The notes below the pieces were generated by a model. The model worked only from the letters and a program-made list of their open reading frames with translations, was not told the DNA's origin and searched no databases. Below are positions 13,835-16,123 of a DNA stretch of 16,123 nt, in pieces. The translations under genes and the position numbers were made by a program. The DNA comes from Betaproteobacteria bacterium (GTDB lineage: Bacteria > Pseudomonadota > Gammaproteobacteria > Burkholderiales > SG8-41). Within the stretch, counting starts at the first letter, position 1, and each line of letters begins with the position of its first letter. The stretch spans positions 1 through 16,123 of the forward strand of contig JANXRI010000195.1 of NCBI GenBank assembly GCA_025353085.1, read 5' to 3'.

Positions 13835-14446
13835 TTAGGTTTTAACTCCAAGAGCGGCGAGTACTGATGCGCGCTTGTCGCGCGCGGCATCGTTGACCTT
13901 CGTGTACAGATTGCCGCCGTGGCTGTCCATCGCGACCAGCAGCGGGCCGAAGCCCTTGACGCGGAACTTCCACAGCGATTCCGGATTCAGGTCGTCGAGG
14001 TCGACGTCCTCGATCTGTTCGACCCATGTCGTCTCCAGCGCCGCGGCGCCGCCGATGATCGCGAGGTAAACGCCGCCGAGGTCCTTGAATGCCGCCTGCG
14101 AGGCGGCGAACAGCCCGCCCTTGCCGATCACGATGCGCACACCGTACTGCTCCATCAGCGGGCGCGTGAAACGCTCCATGCGCGCGCTGGTCGTGGTGCC
14201 TATGCAGATCGGCTCATACCCGGACGGATGCGCCACGGTCTCGCCCACCCATTTGACATTGGGCGCGGTATGAATCACCGCGTGCCCCTTTAAGTCGAAG
14301 CGCGTGGTGCGCCCGCGGTCGAACATGTGGATGAGCGTCGCATCGCGGATGCCGTAAAGCGTTTGATTCAACGTGACGGTATCGTTGACCTTCACCTTGC
14401 GCACGTCGGCTTCGGACACCGGCATGTTGAAATCGTAGTGGGCCAT
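13835..14446 (-). CDS. ttdB: Class I fumarase / L(+)-tartrate dehydratase-type hydro-lyase, beta subunit
   Basis: This is the C-terminal-domain subunit of Fe-S fumarase-family hydro-lyases. From the ATG at 14446 it is 203 residues, close to E. coli TtdB. Conserved segments are DTVTLNQTLYGIRDATLIHM (22-41), HTAPNVKW, GTTTSARMERFTRPLM (83-98), VIGKGGL (106-112), and GFGPLLVAMDSHGGNLY (165-181). The frame is open to 14530, but the upstream residues have no family character and cross a heptamer repeat. It lies 93 bp downstream of the alpha subunit. Two-subunit enzymes of this kind hydrate fumarate, mesaconate or dehydrate tartrate; fumarate or a methyl homologue fits the neighbouring flavoprotein best, by inference. 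The symbol is by family, and the true substrate may differ. Confidence 0.88.
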   Translation of the reverse strand: MAHYDFNMPVSEADVRKVKVNDTVTLNQTLYGIRDATLIHMFDRGRTTRFDLKGHAVIHTAPNVKWVGETVAHPSGYEPICIGTTTSARMERFTRPLMEQYGVRIVIGKGGLFAASQAAFKDLGGVYLAIIGGAAALETTWVEQIEDVDLDDLNPESLWKFRVKGFGPLLVAMDSHGGNLYTKVNDAARDKRASVLAALGVKT

Positions 14447-14454
14447 ATGTTCAG

Positions 14455-14482
14455 GATTGAGGATTGGGGATCGAGGATTGAG
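14455..14482. repeat. Four tandem heptamers between the hydro-lyase subunit genes
   Basis: GATTGAG, GATTGGG, GATCGAG and GATTGAG follow each other without gaps (14455-14461, 14462-14468, 14469-14475, 14476-14482). The tract sits just upstream of the beta-subunit ATG at 14446, so on the mRNA it covers the ribosome-binding region. The rest of the 93-bp spacer shows nothing further. Confidence 0.75.
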
Positions 14483-14539
14483 TTTTAGAGCGATGAGCCA
14501 CTTGATCTTTGAATGAGCGATGATCCGCATCCGTTTCCG

Positions 14540-15415
14540 TTAGAAACCATAGCTCAAGCCCTGCGGCGTGAACGTCGCGCGCGCGCGGCGCGCCGAGTGG
14601 CATTGCATATTCACGGCGACCGGGTTCATCGTGATGTGCGTCGCCGCGGTTTCTACGTGCACAGCGAACGAAGTCGAATCGCCGCCGAGGCCCTGCGGAC
14701 CGACGCCGAGCTGGTTCACGACTGCGGATAACTCGGACTCAAGTTTCGCGCCCTCAGGGTCGGTGCAATGCGAACCGAGCGGGCGGGTCGCTGCAACTTT
14801 GGACAAATGCACGCACAGGTCCGCGGTACCGCCCACGCCCACGCCGACGATCGTAGGCGGACAGGTTTTACCGCCCGCATCGAGCACGCAATCGATGACG
14901 AACGTTTTCACGGCATCGACGCCGTCAGCGGGGATCGCCATCTTGAGCCACGAATTGTTTTCCGACCCGCTGCCTTTCGGAATCATCTCGATCGACAACG
15001 TGTCGGCTTCATCGGAGAAATCGATGTTGATGACCGGCACCAGTCGCCCGCACGACGTATGCTCGTTCGTGCGCGTGACCGGATGCACGACGGAGGAGCG
15101 CAGCGGGTGCTCTTTGGTGGCGCGCGCGCAGCCGGCGGCGATGGCTTGTTTCAGCGCATGGCCGTCAACTTCGATACCGCGTCCGATCACGACGTTGTAA
15201 ATCGGAATACCAGTGTCCTGACACAAGAGGTTGTTGGTGGCCTCGGCGACCTTGATGTTCATGATCATGGTGCCGAGCACCGATTTGCCCGTCGCGTCGG
15301 TTTCGGTTTTGTCGAGACGCGCGAAACCCTCTTTGATGTCGGGCGGCAATATTTTTAGCGCGCGAATGTACAACTCCTTGCACGCCTCTTCGACTTGCTT
15401 GAGATCGACTTTCAC
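14540..15415 (-). CDS. ttdA: Class I fumarase / L(+)-tartrate dehydratase-type hydro-lyase, alpha subunit
   Basis: This subunit carries the [4Fe-4S] cluster that activates the hydroxy acid. The product is 291 residues. The three expected cluster cysteines are C65 (LLCQDTG), C185 (GGKTCPPT) and C272 (NMQCHSARRA). Other family segments are HPVTRTNEHTSCGRL (111-124), PKGSGSENNS (146-155) and GVGVGGTADLCVHLSK. The start is GTG at 15415 with GAAGGG about 8 nt upstream, formed by the heptamer tract at 15424-15451. It lies 41 bp downstream of the ABC permease, so import and metabolism are probably one transcript. Separate alpha and beta genes match TtdAB and two-subunit archaeal and anaerobe fumarases rather than the fused E. 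coli FumA. The substrate is not determined by sequence. Confidence 0.92.
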   Translation of the reverse strand: MKVDLKQVEEACKELYIRALKILPPDIKEGFARLDKTETDATGKSVLGTMIMNIKVAEATNNLLCQDTGIPIYNVVIGRGIEVDGHALKQAIAAGCARATKEHPLRSSVVHPVTRTNEHTSCGRLVPVINIDFSDEADTLSIEMIPKGSGSENNSWLKMAIPADGVDAVKTFVIDCVLDAGGKTCPPTIVGVGVGGTADLCVHLSKVAATRPLGSHCTDPEGAKLESELSAVVNQLGVGPQGLGGDSTSFAVHVETAATHITMNPVAVNMQCHSARRARATFTPQGLSYGF

Positions 15416-15423
15416 GGTTTCAA

Positions 15424-15451
15424 CCCTTCACCCTTCACCCATTCCCCCTTC
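15424..15451. repeat. Four tandem heptamers between ABC permease and alpha-subunit genes
   Basis: CCCTTCA (15424-15430), CCCTTCA (15431-15437), CCCATTC (15438-15444) and CCCCTTC (15445-15451) are contiguous. On the minus strand they read as GAAGGG/TGAAGGG units, and the last unit supplies the apparent Shine-Dalgarno of the alpha-subunit gene. Copy-number change here could move or duplicate that site. Confidence 0.75.
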
Positions 15452-15456
15452 GCGCG

Positions 15457-16123
15457 CTAGCTCTGCATACCCCATTTACGCACTGTCTTCAATTCGATGT
15501 TGCGGAAAATGAAATTCTCGACCACCAACCCGATGATGATGACCGAAAAGAGTCCGGCGAACACGTTGGCAATCTCGAGCTGGTTCTTGTTTTCATAGAT
15601 GAACCACCCAAGCCCGCCCGAGCCCGACGACACGCCGAACACGAGTTCGGCCGCAATCAGCGTGCGCCACGCAAATGCCCAGCCGATTTTCATGCCGGTA
15701 AGGATGTTCGGAAACGCAGCGGGAATCAGAATCTTCATCACATAGCGCGGCCCGCTGAGCCCGTAGTTGCGGCCGACCATGCGCATCGTCTGCGATACCG
15801 ACATGAAGCCGGAATGCGTGTTCAACGCGACCGGCCACAACACGGAGTGAATCAGCACGAAGACGAGGCTGCCGTTGCCGAGGCCGAACCAGATCAGCGC
15901 GAGCGGCAACAGCGCAATCGCTGGCAGCGGGTTGAACATTGCCGTCAGCGTTTCGAGCAGATCGTTGCCGACGCGCGAAGTGATCGCGAGCGCGGTCAGC
16001 ACCGACGCGAGAAACATGCCCGCGAAATAACCCATGAGCAGCACCTTGATCGAGAACCAGCCGCGCTGCAGCAGCACGCCGTTCATGATGTTGTCGTAGA
16101 ACGCGCCCAAAGTTTCGCTGAAC
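15457..16123 (-). CDS. ABC transporter permease, nitrate/sulfonate/taurine (NitT/TauT) type, 5' end outside the window
   Basis: The frame is open to the right edge; at least 221 residues are visible. It has the BPD_transp_1 permease fold with several hydrophobic segments, and the EAA-type cytoplasmic loop GLSGPRYVMKILIPAAFPNI followed by LTGMKIGWAFAWRTLIAAEL, where the conserved Gly and Pro pattern contacts the ATPase. PLPAIALLPLALIWFGLGNG is the typical SsuC/TauC/NrtB segment. A TTG at 16110 could start a short version, but the codons beyond it (FSET) still fit the family, so the gene continues past 16123. The ATPase and periplasmic receptor genes are probably just upstream, outside the window. 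With the hydro-lyase genes directly downstream, a carboxylate substrate is more likely than nitrate or taurine; this is inference. Confidence 0.92.
   Translation of the reverse strand, partial: FSETLGAFYDNIMNGVLLQRGWFSIKVLLMGYFAGMFLASVLTALAITSRVGNDLLETLTAMFNPLPAIALLPLALIWFGLGNGSLVFVLIHSVLWPVALNTHSGFMSVSQTMRMVGRNYGLSGPRYVMKILIPAAFPNILTGMKIGWAFAWRTLIAAELVFGVSSGSGGLGWFIYENKNQLEIANVFAGLFSVIIIGLVVENFIFRNIELKTVRKWGMQS

Noticed and set aside
1..16123. tRNA or rRNA genes, intact insertion sequences, or a defence island
   Set aside because: No tRNA-like cloverleaf ends, rRNA signatures, transposase genes or known defence domains were seen on either strand by eye.

Overview
This window is a GC-rich bacterial chromosome segment, most likely from a betaproteobacterium living on small organic acids in soil or water. 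The grounds are the plsY/folB/xerD/ogt-type housekeeping neighbourhood, a Bug-family (TctC) solute receptor, a TRAP-TAXI transporter and spacer repeats of a kind common in that group. The assignment rests on gene content and motif reading only; no search was run.

Layout. 1-2222 is housekeeping: the first 25 codons of plsY (minus strand, running off the left edge), folB (plus), then xerD and ogt (both minus). 2209-5340 is a TRAP-TAXI uptake operon (minus strand: receptor, then fused 4TM/12TM permease), whose 3' end overlaps ogt. 5341-5629 is a gene-free spacer holding two decayed or paired palindromic repeat families. 5630-6049 is a small VOC-fold enzyme (minus). 6153-8361 is a Bug-type periplasmic receptor followed by a beta-propeller lactonase-like protein (plus).

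8402-9168 is an accessory patch with visibly lower GC: a dead HigB-type toxin gene (nonsense codon plus 1-nt frameshift), a 56-bp site with attC-like symmetry, and a GNAT acetyltransferase beginning 4 bp after it. This looks like a relic of integron cassettes. 9260-10706 is a Tat-exported intradiol dioxygenase overlapping an apparently exported SAM methyltransferase, closed by a good intrinsic terminator.

10944-16123 (all minus) forms a likely catabolic module. In transcription order it has an ABC permease of the NitT/TauT type (cut by the right edge), both subunits of a class I Fe-S fumarase/tartrate dehydratase-like hydro-lyase, a fumarate reductase/succinate dehydrogenase-like flavoprotein, and an Ldh2-family malate/lactate dehydrogenase. 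Together they could import a dicarboxylate, desaturate it, hydrate it and oxidise the hydroxy acid to a 2-oxo acid.

The spacers of this strain are repeat-rich: two ~120-bp palindromes built of GTCCTCYGC-like nonamers, two tracts of four tandem heptamers, an inverted REP-like pair and several long hairpins. I found no tRNA, rRNA, CRISPR array, intact IS element or integrase gene. I found no clearly novel multi-gene defence or other undescribed system; the best candidates for a second look are the cassette relic, the dicarboxylate module and the repeat families.
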